Positions 25,392 to 33,678 are shown, counted from the stretch's first letter. The stretch is DNA of 49,084 nt from Bdellovibrionales bacterium (GCA_020434585.1 JAGRAN010000012.1:1-49084); one strand, 5' to 3'. Numbers and translations are program-made. The notes: a model not told the origin generated them from the sequence alone.

Positions 25392-26219
25392 TTAATGCTC
25401 GTTTTTTAGGTGCTCCAGCTCCAAAATATGCTGCTCAAGCTGACGCCGGGCGGGCATCCAAACCAGGCTGACCCTGCGGTCATTGCCGATTGTCATCTCC
25501 CAAATTCCCTGACGTTCCGTTACGCGAGCATAGAGTTCCGTGTAGCGGCGTGACGTTGTCAAATCCATTGGTGCTTCACGCTCAAGCTCCTCAAGTAGTT
25601 CAGAGTACTCTGTGCCTGCAGTGACTAGCCGCCTGACGGTTCTAGCAGTCTTTTGCGCTTCTTCAATGCGGCGGTTCAGTTTATGAATTGCGCGCTGCGC
25701 ATACTCTAGCTGCCTATCGAGCAGCATGTTCACATCAAGTAGAGAGTCCAGCTCCACCTGAAGCGAAAACGGAAAGCGGCTTCCCTCTCGTTTTACGAGT
25801 CGAATCAGCTGCGGCTTATAGGTATCGATGAAGTAGAATACAAAGTAAAAATGCTCACGCTGGTTAAAATACGGACGATGAACTATGCGCGACATCATTT
25901 CAATTACGCCGGTGCGGGTCAGGCGATAGCGCGGAAAGGATTTCTCGCTAACGGCTCGCGCAAAGCCCTCATCGATTAAATTGTCGAGATACCTGGAAAT
26001 TTGCGTGTTTTGAACAGGCAAGCTGGGGTTCTCTTCTGCCGATTCGACCCAGTTGGTAAACACTTCGATCATGAAGCGCACGTCGTTTTGGCGGAAGCCT
26101 CGCGCCCGGCCATTCACATGCGCACCGAGGACGGCACATGAGACAAACGTTTCGTAGCGATCGAGAAGAGAGTGTCTAGCCATAGAAGTAATTACAGTGT
26201 AATCAAAAATATTTGTCAT
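25392..26219 (-). CDS. Winged-helix-like protein, probable self-regulator
   Basis: This is 275 aa, or 263 aa if the second ATG (26183) is used. The N-terminal half (about 40-110) looks like a winged helix: helices with a Q-N-T-Q-I-S-R-Y-L-D-N-L-I-D-E-G-F pattern, then a basic wing R-Y-R-L-T-R-T-G. The rest is long charged helices (150-215 and the tail), suited to dimerisation. I recognise no named family. A palindromic site (26192-26202) lies between the two possible starts and a second copy is 120 bases upstream, which suggests autoregulation. If the second start is used, the first site lies just before the start codon. Confidence 0.65.
   Translation of the reverse strand: MTNIFDYTVITSMARHSLLDRYETFVSCAVLGAHVNGRARGFRQNDVRFMIEVFTNWVESAEENPSLPVQNTQISRYLDNLIDEGFARAVSEKSFPRYRLTRTGVIEMMSRIVHRPYFNQREHFYFVFYFIDTYKPQLIRLVKREGSRFPFSLQVELDSLLDVNMLLDRQLEYAQRAIHKLNRRIEEAQKTARTVRRLVTAGTEYSELLEELEREAPMDLTTSRRYTELYARVTERQGIWEMTIGNDRRVSLVWMPARRQLEQHILELEHLKNEH
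26192..26202. promoter_or_regulatory. Palindromic operator-like site 1 (TTACA-G-TGTAA)
   Basis: This is a perfect inverted repeat with one central base, TTACAGTGTAA. It sits at the 5' end of the winged-helix gene. In the longer form ATTACAGTGTAAT the dyad still holds. The matching site 2 differs only at the central base. Confidence 0.6.
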
Positions 26220-26320
26220 TTCAAACCCAAACTACAGTTTATGTACTTAGCTAATTTACTGAAATTCTTCTAAATCCACTACAATGCCCTAACCTTACTA
26301 GTTTTACGCCCTTATTCTAA

Positions 26321-26331
26321 TTACACTGTAA
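26321..26331. promoter_or_regulatory. Palindromic operator-like site 2 (TTACA-C-TGTAA)
   Basis: The same 5+1+5 dyad as site 1 lies in the AT-rich intergenic region between the divergent genes, 129 bases from site 1 centre to centre. Two copies of one dyad in a shared promoter region are typical of a regulator that controls itself and its divergent neighbour. Confidence 0.6.
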
Positions 26332-26376
26332 CTAAAAACATATCGATTAGAGTAAGACTCCAAGCTAGGCTGAAAT

Positions 26377-26396
26377 TGTGACAGGGAAGTGTCACA
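26377..26396. promoter_or_regulatory. Third dyad TGTGAC-N8-GTCACA
   Basis: This perfect 6-base inverted repeat with an 8-base spacer lies 82 bases upstream of the 151-aa gene. It differs from sites 1 and 2 in sequence, so it is either bound by another regulator (the spacing resembles CRP/FNR-type sites) or forms a hairpin in the leader RNA. Confidence 0.45.
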
Positions 26397-26477
26397 GTAA
26401 GAGTGCAAAGGCACTGGGTTGAATTATTGGGTTCTGTACGCGCGGTCAGCGTCCCCAACAGGTAATGTGGGCTAAGA

Positions 26478-26933
26478 ATGAAAATGATTATCTCAGACGG
26501 TTTTCGCCTTAGGGAGCTGCTCGAACAAGAGCTTCCTGAGCTACTTGAGCATGGGAAAAAAGCATTAAATGAGCTGGCGCTTTGTGATTTCAGCGAAGCA
26601 CCATTTATTCAATGGGCGCTCGTATCGATGATTCACTTTGTCGAACTAGAGCGCAACGCCCCAGGCAAAGGTGAAGAGTACATACAAATGGCACTTCGCG
26701 GCATCTCCTATGCAGGTGAACTTGCGACAGCTTCTATTGGCAGATTTGGTGAATCATTTGGCCGGCGGGCGCTGCTAAATGCAATTGCTCACCTCGAGTG
26801 CGGGGTAAATGACTGCCTGACCTACCGCAGGACACAAACTAAGGCGCAGCTGCTGGAGGCCACTGCGCAGCTCAAGTTAGCTCTAGTTGAAAGCATAGTT
26901 GCGCACGAGCACCTGCGGGAACGAGCGGCCTAG
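26478..26933 (+). CDS. Helical cytoplasmic protein of unknown function
   Basis: This is 151 aa, all predicted helical and amphipathic, with leucine-rich N-terminus (LRELLEQELPELLEHG) and two later helices with conserved-looking Glu/His/Cys positions (HLECGVNDC, about 112-120). It has no signal or membrane segment and no recognised family. It is divergently transcribed from the winged-helix gene and shares the region with three dyad sites, so coordinated regulation is likely. It converges on prfC across 22 bases. Confidence 0.6.
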   Translation: MKMIISDGFRLRELLEQELPELLEHGKKALNELALCDFSEAPFIQWALVSMIHFVELERNAPGKGEEYIQMALRGISYAGELATASIGRFGESFGRRALLNAIAHLECGVNDCLTYRRTQTKAQLLEATAQLKLALVESIVAHEHLRERAA

Positions 26934-26955
26934 TTGCCGTCTCGTCGACAGAAGC

Positions 26956-28566
26956 TCAGTCTACGAAGTCGAGCAGTTTGTGCTGCGGATTTTGTTCGAG
27001 TGCGTACTGCTTTTCCCATTCGCGAACGCACAGCATAATCACCCTACCCTCACCGTCTTCGGCAAGCATTGCGCTCGAAGGCGGCTTAAAGGCTTTAGGG
27101 TCTCCGACTAGCCAGGCACCATAGCTATACGGGAGAGCGTCCAGCTGGGTTTCAACCCGATATTCTGTCTGCAGTCTAAACTGAAGCACATCGAACTGCA
27201 GCCTTCCGACCGCGGCGACAAGCGGCTCGCTGTTCGGCTGTCCGAACTTACGAAGGATCAACATTGCCCCTTCGTTTTTAAGCTGTTCAATGCCTTTATC
27301 AAAAGCCTTGCGCTTCATCAGATCCTTGGGCCGGATTTGCGCCACAACTTCCGGCGGAAACTTCGGCATCGGCTTAAACGAAAAACCGCCTTTGGTAGAA
27401 ATTGTGTCTCCGATAGCAAAGCTTCCAGGATTAACTACTCCAACGATATCACCTGGAAAAGCAGCATCGACTGTCGTGCGCTCGCCGCCGAACATGCTGT
27501 GAGACCGCGATAGTCTAACGTCTTTGGCGCTGCGCTTGTGCTTAACTACGAGGTCTCGCTCAAACTTGCCCGAATTGATTCTAAGAAAAGCCATACTGTC
27601 TCGGTGTTTCGGATCCATATTGGCTTGGATCTTAAAAACATACGCACTGAAATCCTCACTCACCGGCTCAACGATTGACTCCTCCCCACTGTCAAGAGTT
27701 ACCGGCCGGGCTGACGGAAACGGTGCCAACGAGGAAAAACGATCGAAAAACGGTTCCACCCCGAAGTTTGTGAGAGCAGAACCAAAAAATACCGGAGTTA
27801 CATCCCCGGCGAGAAAAGCATCTCGCGAAAACGGATTCCCGGCCTCGTTAAGCAGTTCAAGTTCATAGCTCGCTTGTTCGTGCAGTTCTGATGAAACCTT
27901 TCCGGAAGCAACAGCGTCTTCCATGCTAAGACGAGAAGATGCTGCCCGCTCGCTTCCACCAATCCCCTGTTTCTCAAACAGAATAACGTCGCCCGCCTCC
28001 CTATCGGCGACACCGACGAAAGCCTTTCCCGAACCTATCGGCCAATTAAGCGCCGAGGCCTGAATATCGAGAGCTTCTTCAACGTCCGCCATTAGCTCCA
28101 GCGGTTCGCGGCCCGGTAAATCCATTTTATTGATAAAAGTTAGAATTGGGATTCCGCGCATGCGGCAGACTGAAAATAACTTTCTCGTCTGCTCCTCGAC
28201 TCCGCTTGCCGCGTCAATTACCATTACAGCGCTGTCAGCCGCGGTCAGCGTGCGGTAAGTATCCTCAGAAAAATCTTGGTGACCGGGAGTATCAAGGACG
28301 TTTATTACCACGCCCTTGTAGAGAAACTGCATTGCCGAAGCCGTGATCGAAATACCGCGCTCGCGCTCCATTTCCATCCAGTCGGAGCTCACCGCCTTCC
28401 GCGCCTTACGACCCTTGACCATCCCCGCGGTCCGAATCATTCCAGCGTAAAGCAGCAGCTTCTCTGTGAGCGTCGTCTTGCCCGCATCTGGGTGACTGAT
28501 AATCGCAAATGTGCGTCGCAGCTTAGTTTGCGCTGCTATGACTCCAAGTTCACCTGAATCAGCCAT
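26956..28566 (-). CDS. prfC: Peptide chain release factor 3
   Basis: This is the 536 aa translational GTPase RF3, which removes RF1/RF2 from ribosomes after peptide release. The G-motifs are intact: G1 SHPDAGKT at 24-31, G2 RGISI at 70-74, G3 DTPGHQDF at 92-99 and G4 NKMD at 146-149. Length and the long domain 2-3 insertion agree with E. coli RF3 (529) and exclude EF-G. The start ATG is overlapped on its upstream side by a short frame for a small membrane protein. A GGQ-type rescue factor lies divergently upstream, so the locus concentrates termination and rescue functions. Confidence 0.95.
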   Translation of the reverse strand: MADSGELGVIAAQTKLRRTFAIISHPDAGKTTLTEKLLLYAGMIRTAGMVKGRKARKAVSSDWMEMERERGISITASAMQFLYKGVVINVLDTPGHQDFSEDTYRTLTAADSAVMVIDAASGVEEQTRKLFSVCRMRGIPILTFINKMDLPGREPLELMADVEEALDIQASALNWPIGSGKAFVGVADREAGDVILFEKQGIGGSERAASSRLSMEDAVASGKVSSELHEQASYELELLNEAGNPFSRDAFLAGDVTPVFFGSALTNFGVEPFFDRFSSLAPFPSARPVTLDSGEESIVEPVSEDFSAYVFKIQANMDPKHRDSMAFLRINSGKFERDLVVKHKRSAKDVRLSRSHSMFGGERTTVDAAFPGDIVGVVNPGSFAIGDTISTKGGFSFKPMPKFPPEVVAQIRPKDLMKRKAFDKGIEQLKNEGAMLILRKFGQPNSEPLVAAVGRLQFDVLQFRLQTEYRVETQLDALPYSYGAWLVGDPKAFKPPSSAMLAEDGEGRVIMLCVREWEKQYALEQNPQHKLLDFVD

Positions 28567-28568
28567 AA

Positions 28569-28706
28569 TTAATCCGTAGAATCAGCAAAGCGCTCCTTAT
28601 AGCTTGGCCGTTCCCTAGTAGGCAAGCGAGTGTCGTTTCGCTCCCTTGCTAAGCAATAAACCACCACGGGAGCACAGGCTATACGAAATATCCAAGCAGC
28701 AATCAT
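28569..28706 (-). CDS. Possible 45-aa membrane microprotein upstream of prfC
   Basis: An ATG at 28706 preceded by TTGGAG (9-base spacer) opens a 45-codon frame that ends at 28569, three bases before the prfC start. The N-terminus is a single hydrophobic helix (about residues 2-20, AWIFRIACAPVVVYCLA) followed by a polar, Arg-rich tail with TRLPTRERPS. The position suggests it is translated from the same mRNA and may couple to RF3 translation. Support is the ribosome site, the helix-plus-basic-tail pattern and tight spacing; it could still be chance. Confidence 0.45.
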   Translation of the reverse strand: MIAAWIFRIACAPVVVYCLARERNDTRLPTRERPSYKERFADSTD

Positions 28707-28742
28707 CTGGGTCTGCTCCAACCGCTGTGCTAATAGAGCGAA

Positions 28743-29159
28743 ATGGCAAGATTTCCAGTATCAAAGCAAAAACAGGCAGCGCTCGACGCGAAAATGAAAG
28801 AGCTAGGCATCAAGGAGGATGAGCTAATCGAGAAGTTCATTCGCGGCAGCGGCTCCGGCGGTCAGAAGATCAACAAAACCTCTTCCTGCGTATTCCTCCA
28901 GCATCCACCGAGCGGTATTGAAGTAAAATGCCAAAAGGACCGCTCGCGCGCACTTAACCGCTACTTCGCACGCAAATTGCTATGCGAGCGCTTGGATGAA
29001 AAGCTTAAAGGAAAGGAGAGCCGCAAGCAGCAGGAAGTCGAGCGCATACGCAGGCAGAAACGAAAACGAAGCAAGCGCGCCAAAGATAAAATGCTAGCTG
29101 ACAAGAAGCAGCAATCCACCAAGAAGGAAATGCGTAAAACTCCAAGCGGCGATTCGTAG
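28743..29159 (+). CDS. GGQ-domain ribosome rescue factor, RF-1-like
   Basis: This 138 aa protein has the RF catalytic loop GSGSGGQKINKTSS at 35-48 (GGQ at 39-41) and a long basic C-terminal tail (KRKRSKRAKDK). It lacks the stop-codon recognition domains of RF1/RF2. The composition fits peptidyl-tRNA hydrolases of the ArfB/YaeJ or mtRF-R (C12orf65) type, which release peptides from stalled ribosomes or split subunits. The basic tail would enter the mRNA channel. It is transcribed divergently from prfC across a 36-base gap to the microprotein frame. Confidence 0.88.
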   Translation: MARFPVSKQKQAALDAKMKELGIKEDELIEKFIRGSGSGGQKINKTSSCVFLQHPPSGIEVKCQKDRSRALNRYFARKLLCERLDEKLKGKESRKQQEVERIRRQKRKRSKRAKDKMLADKKQQSTKKEMRKTPSGDS

Positions 29160-29170
29160 CGCCACACTGA

Positions 29171-30577
29171 CTAACTCAATAGACTAAGTGCTATCGCCGG
29201 CTGATTGTTGGCCTGAGCAAGAATTGCCGCAGATGCCTGCTGCAGTAAGTTCAGCCTGATAAGCCTTGCCGACTCGAATGCAACGTCCGCATCTGTGATC
29301 TGCGACTCCGCCGATGCCATGTTTTCGGCAGATACTTGAAGCACTCCGACTGATGTTCCAATTCTACTTTGCGAGGCGCCGATGCGCGAGACTATCGTGT
29401 TTATCAAATCTAAATTTGACTCAAGACTGCTCAGCGCATCGAGCGCCGAGCTCTGAGTCTGCAGGGAAAAGCTTGATTGCTCGAGCGATTCACCCTCAAA
29501 GATAGTGCTGATGTATGTCTGCGTATCCTGAATCCGAATATTCGCGTCAGCTCCTGATGCCGTCACCTGGTCATTGACTCCGTCGTTGTTGAAGTCTCCG
29601 CTCTTTGTGGCTGAGTTGTTCGCGGTTACCATGCCGAGCTGAAATGTCAGTCCCGGGTTCATATTGAAGGTACCATCTTCGACGGTTCTGTTTTGAATGT
29701 ATCCCGTATTAATCGGCGAAGCCCCAGTACTTTGGACCTGAGTGAAAATTCTTAGGTCTAAGTCGCCGTCACCACCAATATCAAATAAATTTGCTTTAAT
29801 AGAAACGTCTGTAAGGACTCCTGTATAGGTGCTATCAAAGGTTGCAGTGTCATCCAAAGTAAAGGTCGTTCCCCCGTCCTCACCCAGGAAGAAGGCAATC
29901 TGTGTCCTGATTGTCCCGATAACTGGCTGCACCGCTTTTAATGCGACGATATCCTTTATGCCGTCATTATTAAGATCTCCGACTAGGAAAGTTGGAGCTT
30001 CCACAACGTTTACGTTCGCGCCCCATGAGCGTACATTGTCCGTATAGGTTCCCAGACCTTCGGTCACACTACCAACTGTAGTCTCACCTTCGCGAATCAG
30101 CGCGTTTAATACACCATTTCCGCCGAATCCTGCTTGAAGTGCAACCGAGCCTATCGTTCCATTCAGCAGATTCTGTCCGTTAAATTCAGTCGAGCTTAGA
30201 ATTCGTTCGTATTCTTCGAAGAGTGACTGCGCTTCTAAGTCTAATGCTGACCGCTGACCATCACTGAGCACGCCGTTAGCAGATTGCTCTGCAAGCTCGC
30301 GTTGTCTTATCACTATATTCGAAAGCTGCCCCAGGGAGCCTTCAGCGACGTTAAGTAGAGAAAGTCCGTCATTTAAATTGCGAACCCCTTGATAAAAAAC
30401 ACGCTTGTTAACTCCAAGAGAAGAGGCAACTGCAAGTCCGGCTGCGTCATCAGACGCACGATTGATGCGCAGCCCGCTCGAAAGGCGTTCGAACGTCGAT
30501 CCAAGCTCAGAGCTTGTTCGAGCGAGGTTGCGCTGCACCTGCAGCGAACTCAAATTACTGCCAATACGTATTGCCAA
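29171..30577 (-). CDS. Flagellin with FG-GAP calcium motifs in the variable domain
   Basis: This 468 aa flagellin has standard conserved termini: MAIRIGSN..., ERLSSGLRINRASDDAAGLAV at 30-50 and the C-terminal helix ending LLQQASAAILAQANNQPAIALSLLS. Between about 190 and 350 the outer D2/D3 region contains three FG-GAP-type loops: DLNNDGIKD at 201-209, DIGGDGDLDL around 266-275 and DFNNDGVND at 328-336. These are the calcium-binding loops of integrin-like propellers, unusual on a filament surface. The start is TTG after AAGGA. The second flagellin in the window (42121) is of ordinary size and lacks this insert, so this gene would encode a minor or adhesive filament type. Confidence 0.88.
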   Translation of the reverse strand: MAIRIGSNLSSLQVQRNLARTSSELGSTFERLSSGLRINRASDDAAGLAVASSLGVNKRVFYQGVRNLNDGLSLLNVAEGSLGQLSNIVIRQRELAEQSANGVLSDGQRSALDLEAQSLFEEYERILSSTEFNGQNLLNGTIGSVALQAGFGGNGVLNALIREGETTVGSVTEGLGTYTDNVRSWGANVNVVEAPTFLVGDLNNDGIKDIVALKAVQPVIGTIRTQIAFFLGEDGGTTFTLDDTATFDSTYTGVLTDVSIKANLFDIGGDGDLDLRIFTQVQSTGASPINTGYIQNRTVEDGTFNMNPGLTFQLGMVTANNSATKSGDFNNDGVNDQVTASGADANIRIQDTQTYISTIFEGESLEQSSFSLQTQSSALDALSSLESNLDLINTIVSRIGASQSRIGTSVGVLQVSAENMASAESQITDADVAFESARLIRLNLLQQASAAILAQANNQPAIALSLLS

Positions 30578-30748
30578 GGCAATCCTTGCCTGTTACTTCC
30601 GTTGCTTCCTTGCACGTACCCCTGCATCAAGCGCACCACGGGCGCATGACTACTTGGATATCCCTTTTAATATCGACGACTTAGGGCAATTACTAGAGTT
30701 CTAACAATTCTCTAGTCAATTTCATTGGTTACTGACCTGATTTGGCCG

Positions 30749-30988
30749 CTAAACGAGTTGGATACTACAGGTCTCAGTCTCGGAGTTAAATACGACTCGG
30801 GCTTTGCCGCGCTCAAGCTGCTGCATCACACGCGCAACTTTTTCGTCCAAATCGTAGTCGCGATGTCCGTAGTCTGTACCTTCCTGAAGCACAAACGATT
30901 CTATTACTCCGCGCAGCGCTTCAGCGCTCAGCGACGCAAATGGAATTTCAACAAAGCTGATTTGACTTGAGTGGTCGGAACTCTTCAT
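30749..30988 (-). CDS. UPF0270 (YheU-like) protein
   Basis: This 79 aa protein matches the YheU family: I-P-F-A-S-L-S-x-E-x-L-x-x-V-I-E-S-F-V-L-x-E-G-T-D-Y-G at about 15-42, followed by a KVARVMQQLERG helix and a short strand with V-x-F-x-S-E-x-E-T. Function is unknown. The ATG overlaps the stop of the exported gene upstream (ATGA, 30985-30988), so it is translationally coupled to it. That is a different neighbourhood from the E. coli gene. Confidence 0.82.
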   Translation of the reverse strand: MKSSDHSSQISFVEIPFASLSAEALRGVIESFVLQEGTDYGHRDYDLDEKVARVMQQLERGKARVVFNSETETCSIQLV

Positions 30989-32286
30989 TGCGTCGGTGTC
31001 AGCTCCTCGGCGCCTTGGCCGAACTGTTCGTATGGATTGAACGAGTGATCGTTGGTTAGGACGTAATCACCACTATCCAGACGATAGGCATGATCGTAAG
31101 TATGGTCTAGCTCCACAGTTCCGGTTGATGACATTGGGTCGTCATAGGTTTCTACTCCGCGAATGGCCTCTGAGGTTTCGCGCTGCATTCGGTCACTACT
31201 CCTTTGAGAGCTTTCCCAAGACTTTTGACGTATCTCTGACATTTCTTGGTTGTGTTTTGCGATGATTCGGGAGCGATCTCTTGCACCTTTAATGTTAATG
31301 CCAGCGATTTTTGCTCGATGCTGGGCCATCTCCTGATTCCATTCTTGCCCGGGTCGAATTGATTTTCGGATTTGCTCTGCAACATTCAAATCAAACTGAG
31401 CTTCAGGCAGACGCATCGCATAGCCCGGCAAAATTCCGATTGTGAGGAAGTGCTGCTGGGGCATACCGTAGCCCCCCTGCATCGTCATCCCCGTAAAAAG
31501 CACCGATGTGCCAATAATCTCTTTCACGGACTGCCCGTTAACTTGATAAGCAATCACCGCCTGACCGGCACCAAACCACTGGCGAGTCTCTCCGCCAAAG
31601 CCGTCACGCCGTGAAGGAACGATTCCTTTAAAGTATTCCTTTACGTCCTGCGTTCGGTCGAAGTAATCGAGCACCTGAGCTCCGGGACGATACCGGCTCA
31701 CATAAGAAAGCACCGCCTGCTTTGGATCGCTGATCGTAACGTTGGGGCAGTTGCCGTTCTGAATCCCTGAACTGTTTCCCTGCCATGTTTCATCAGGCAG
31801 TAATGAAATCATCCCCAGTCCGTCCGGTGAACTTGCTGCCCAGTTGTAGTGCGGATTGTTGCGGCCGCACCCGGAGTTGTTGAGCTCCCAGACGACTCCG
31901 CCTTGAGTCTGCCAGCCGGTGGGAATTAACATCGTCGCTGCAACGAGAGGACGGCCAAAACCTTGGGTATCCATAATCTGCGCTGGACGCACGTGCATTC
32001 CGTCTTGTGGCGTTGTAGTCGGGCTTTGCATTGAGGCACGCGCAGATTGCGGTGAAAGTGACTGCCGCTGAGCCTGAACTGGCTGGCCTGCCTTTCGCTC
32101 GGCTTCCATTTCGCTAAATACGTCGTAGCCTTGTGAGTTTTCGCCTGGGTCTTCGTCGCTACCTTCGTAGCCTGCTTGATCTTCGCGGGCGAGGTGCTGT
32201 TCTAAGTCGGTGTCGTTTTCGCTCTGCGTTGCCGCGAGCGCTGCTACTCCGACTAGTGCTCCGATAATTATTGCGCGTTTGGACAT
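30985..32286 (-). CDS. Exported protein of unknown function
   Basis: This 433 aa protein has an N-terminal hydrophobic segment (about 4-20) that works as signal or anchor, a low-complexity polar linker rich in Gln, Ser and Thr (about 45-95), and a folded central domain with a N-N-S-G-C-G-R-N segment near residue 135 and aromatic strands. A charged helical stretch (about 310-370) is followed by a Y-V-L-T-N-D-H-S-F-N-P type C-terminal motif. No family is recognised. Its stop overlaps the UPF0270 gene start. The C-terminal motif recurs in uncharacterised bacterial lipoproteins in my memory, but this is not checked. Confidence 0.65.
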   Translation of the reverse strand: MSKRAIIIGALVGVAALAATQSENDTDLEQHLAREDQAGYEGSDEDPGENSQGYDVFSEMEAERKAGQPVQAQRQSLSPQSARASMQSPTTTPQDGMHVRPAQIMDTQGFGRPLVAATMLIPTGWQTQGGVVWELNNSGCGRNNPHYNWAASSPDGLGMISLLPDETWQGNSSGIQNGNCPNVTISDPKQAVLSYVSRYRPGAQVLDYFDRTQDVKEYFKGIVPSRRDGFGGETRQWFGAGQAVIAYQVNGQSVKEIIGTSVLFTGMTMQGGYGMPQQHFLTIGILPGYAMRLPEAQFDLNVAEQIRKSIRPGQEWNQEMAQHRAKIAGINIKGARDRSRIIAKHNQEMSEIRQKSWESSQRSSDRMQRETSEAIRGVETYDDPMSSTGTVELDHTYDHAYRLDSGDYVLTNDHSFNPYEQFGQGAEELTPTQ

Positions 32287-32357
32287 ACTTATCCGATTTT
32301 TTTAGTCACTGTGGTTTATAGCACGATATGTAGTTCGGTTAAATCGCTGTTCGTCCC

Positions 32358-32393
32358 TCGTAAAACGTGCACGTGCACGTGCACGATTTACGA
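32358..32393. repeat. Perfect GTGCAC palindrome with extended arms
   Basis: The core is three GTGCAC units at 32367-32384. Outer arms TCGTAAA (32358-32364) and TTTACGA (32387-32393) pair, so the entire 36 bases fold into one long hairpin with a single A:A mismatch. It lies 75 bases upstream of the exported-gene start (32286) on the opposite side from the GC-rich gene. The same core occurs at 13041-13058, also near a GC-rich gene. Confidence 0.7.
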
Positions 32394-32441
32394 GCACGGA
32401 AAATTCAGCGGAGGGGCGGAATGAGGATATAAAACGGGCGG

Positions 32442-32480
32442 TCAGCCGGAGATTCTCCTTCGGGCAGAACCTGCGGCTGA
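32442..32480 (-). terminator. Terminator of the transglutaminase-like gene
   Basis: TCAGCCG at 32442-32448 pairs with CGGCTGA at 32474-32480 around a partly self-paired interior. Read on the minus strand, the hairpin is followed by CCGCCCGTTTTAT, a short T-run, as expected for a rho-independent terminator. Confidence 0.6.
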
Positions 32481-32547
32481 AAGCGATGCACCTGCTGCGA
32501 TTACTCTTCGCAGCGCGGCATCGCCGTCCGTCCGTTATTGTTGACGA

Positions 32548-33678
32548 TCAGGAGTGCTTGAGAGCAGATCCGCTTGCCACGTCGATGATTCGTCCGTCCT
32601 TCGGCTGCTGCACGTAGCGCGGCAGCTCATCTCGGGTGCGACCTCTGAGTTCGAGCTCAGTCACACCGATGAAGAACGGACCGCCGCCTCGAACAGCTGT
32701 CTCGCAGAGCACCCACTGACGACCCTGGTATTTGAAACCGAGGCCGTTGCGGTAGAGGAACTGCCCTTGAGGCACGGCGACTGCTATGTGCCCGTCGTAG
32801 TAGCAGAGGAGATACTCTTCTCCCATTTGCTCCAGACCTGAGGCCATCAGAATCGCCTTGCCTGAGCAGTCCGACTCGCGCGACATCAGGACCTCGTTCG
32901 GACGCTTGAGCGTCTCCACATCAGCCCAGGCCTCGAAGTCGCTGTACTCGATCTGCCCGCAGACGAATGCCGACCATGCCTGGATGCGCTGCTCCCGGAA
33001 GTTGTCGTCCTTCGGGTTGGCGCGGGCAGTGACAGCATTGACGAACGCAGCCAGCGACGGCTCGTCCGGCTTGGCGACGAACGCTCCGTGGTTGTAGAAC
33101 GCGCGCCGAGATCCCGGAATCTGCATGCGCAGATGACCGCCGTAGACCGCTCGATTCGAGAGGTAGCTGTCGAGCACACGAGGTGTCAGCTTGTAGCTGC
33201 AGCCGTCGTACGCAAACTCGAGCTGCATCTCGGGGTCGACCTTGAAGTTGTCTTCGCTCATCACGAGAACCACCTTCTTCTTCGGGTCGACTCGCAGCAC
33301 GTATCCTCCCGGAATTTCGATCCGACCGGACTCGTTCTCCAGCATGCCCACCTTGGTGACGTCGGCGCAGAAGCGCTGGAAGCTGCGGCTAACCGCGAAC
33401 TTATCGTCACTCTTGGGATGGGTGAAGTAGACTTCGCCGCTGTCGACGATGTAGCCCGCGATATCTGCATCACCGAGGATCTGCCGCTTCAGGTCGGGAC
33501 CGATGATCCCTTCCTGCGCAAGCGCCATCAGCACGGTGTGCGAGATCTCATCCGCCGAGGCGGTAGACGAACCGCCCGGCACGTTGATGCCGAGCTTGCT
33601 GAGCAGCTGCGGTCTGAGCAGCAGCACAGCGGCACCGGCGACGCCGATGAGGACGAACAGCACCAGAAGCTTTCGCAT
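32548..33678 (-). CDS. Membrane-anchored transglutaminase-like cysteine peptidase
   Basis: This 376 aa protein has an N-terminal anchor (about 3-21), a preceding domain of about 170 residues, and a transglutaminase-like core at about 225-345. C271 lies in SDCSGKA, H297 in DGHIAV and E326 in WVLCETA, giving a full C-H-E/D triad with a Glu as the third residue. It is probably a periplasmic peptidase or amidase. The gene is GC-rich (62% in 33121-33180 by hand count) against about 45-50% around it, has its own terminator and ribosome site (AGGAAG), and therefore looks acquired as a single unit. The substrate is unknown. Confidence 0.8.
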   Translation of the reverse strand: MRKLLVLFVLIGVAGAAVLLLRPQLLSKLGINVPGGSSTASADEISHTVLMALAQEGIIGPDLKRQILGDADIAGYIVDSGEVYFTHPKSDDKFAVSRSFQRFCADVTKVGMLENESGRIEIPGGYVLRVDPKKKVVLVMSEDNFKVDPEMQLEFAYDGCSYKLTPRVLDSYLSNRAVYGGHLRMQIPGSRRAFYNHGAFVAKPDEPSLAAFVNAVTARANPKDDNFREQRIQAWSAFVCGQIEYSDFEAWADVETLKRPNEVLMSRESDCSGKAILMASGLEQMGEEYLLCYYDGHIAVAVPQGQFLYRNGLGFKYQGRQWVLCETAVRGGGPFFIGVTELELRGRTRDELPRYVQQPKDGRIIDVASGSALKHS

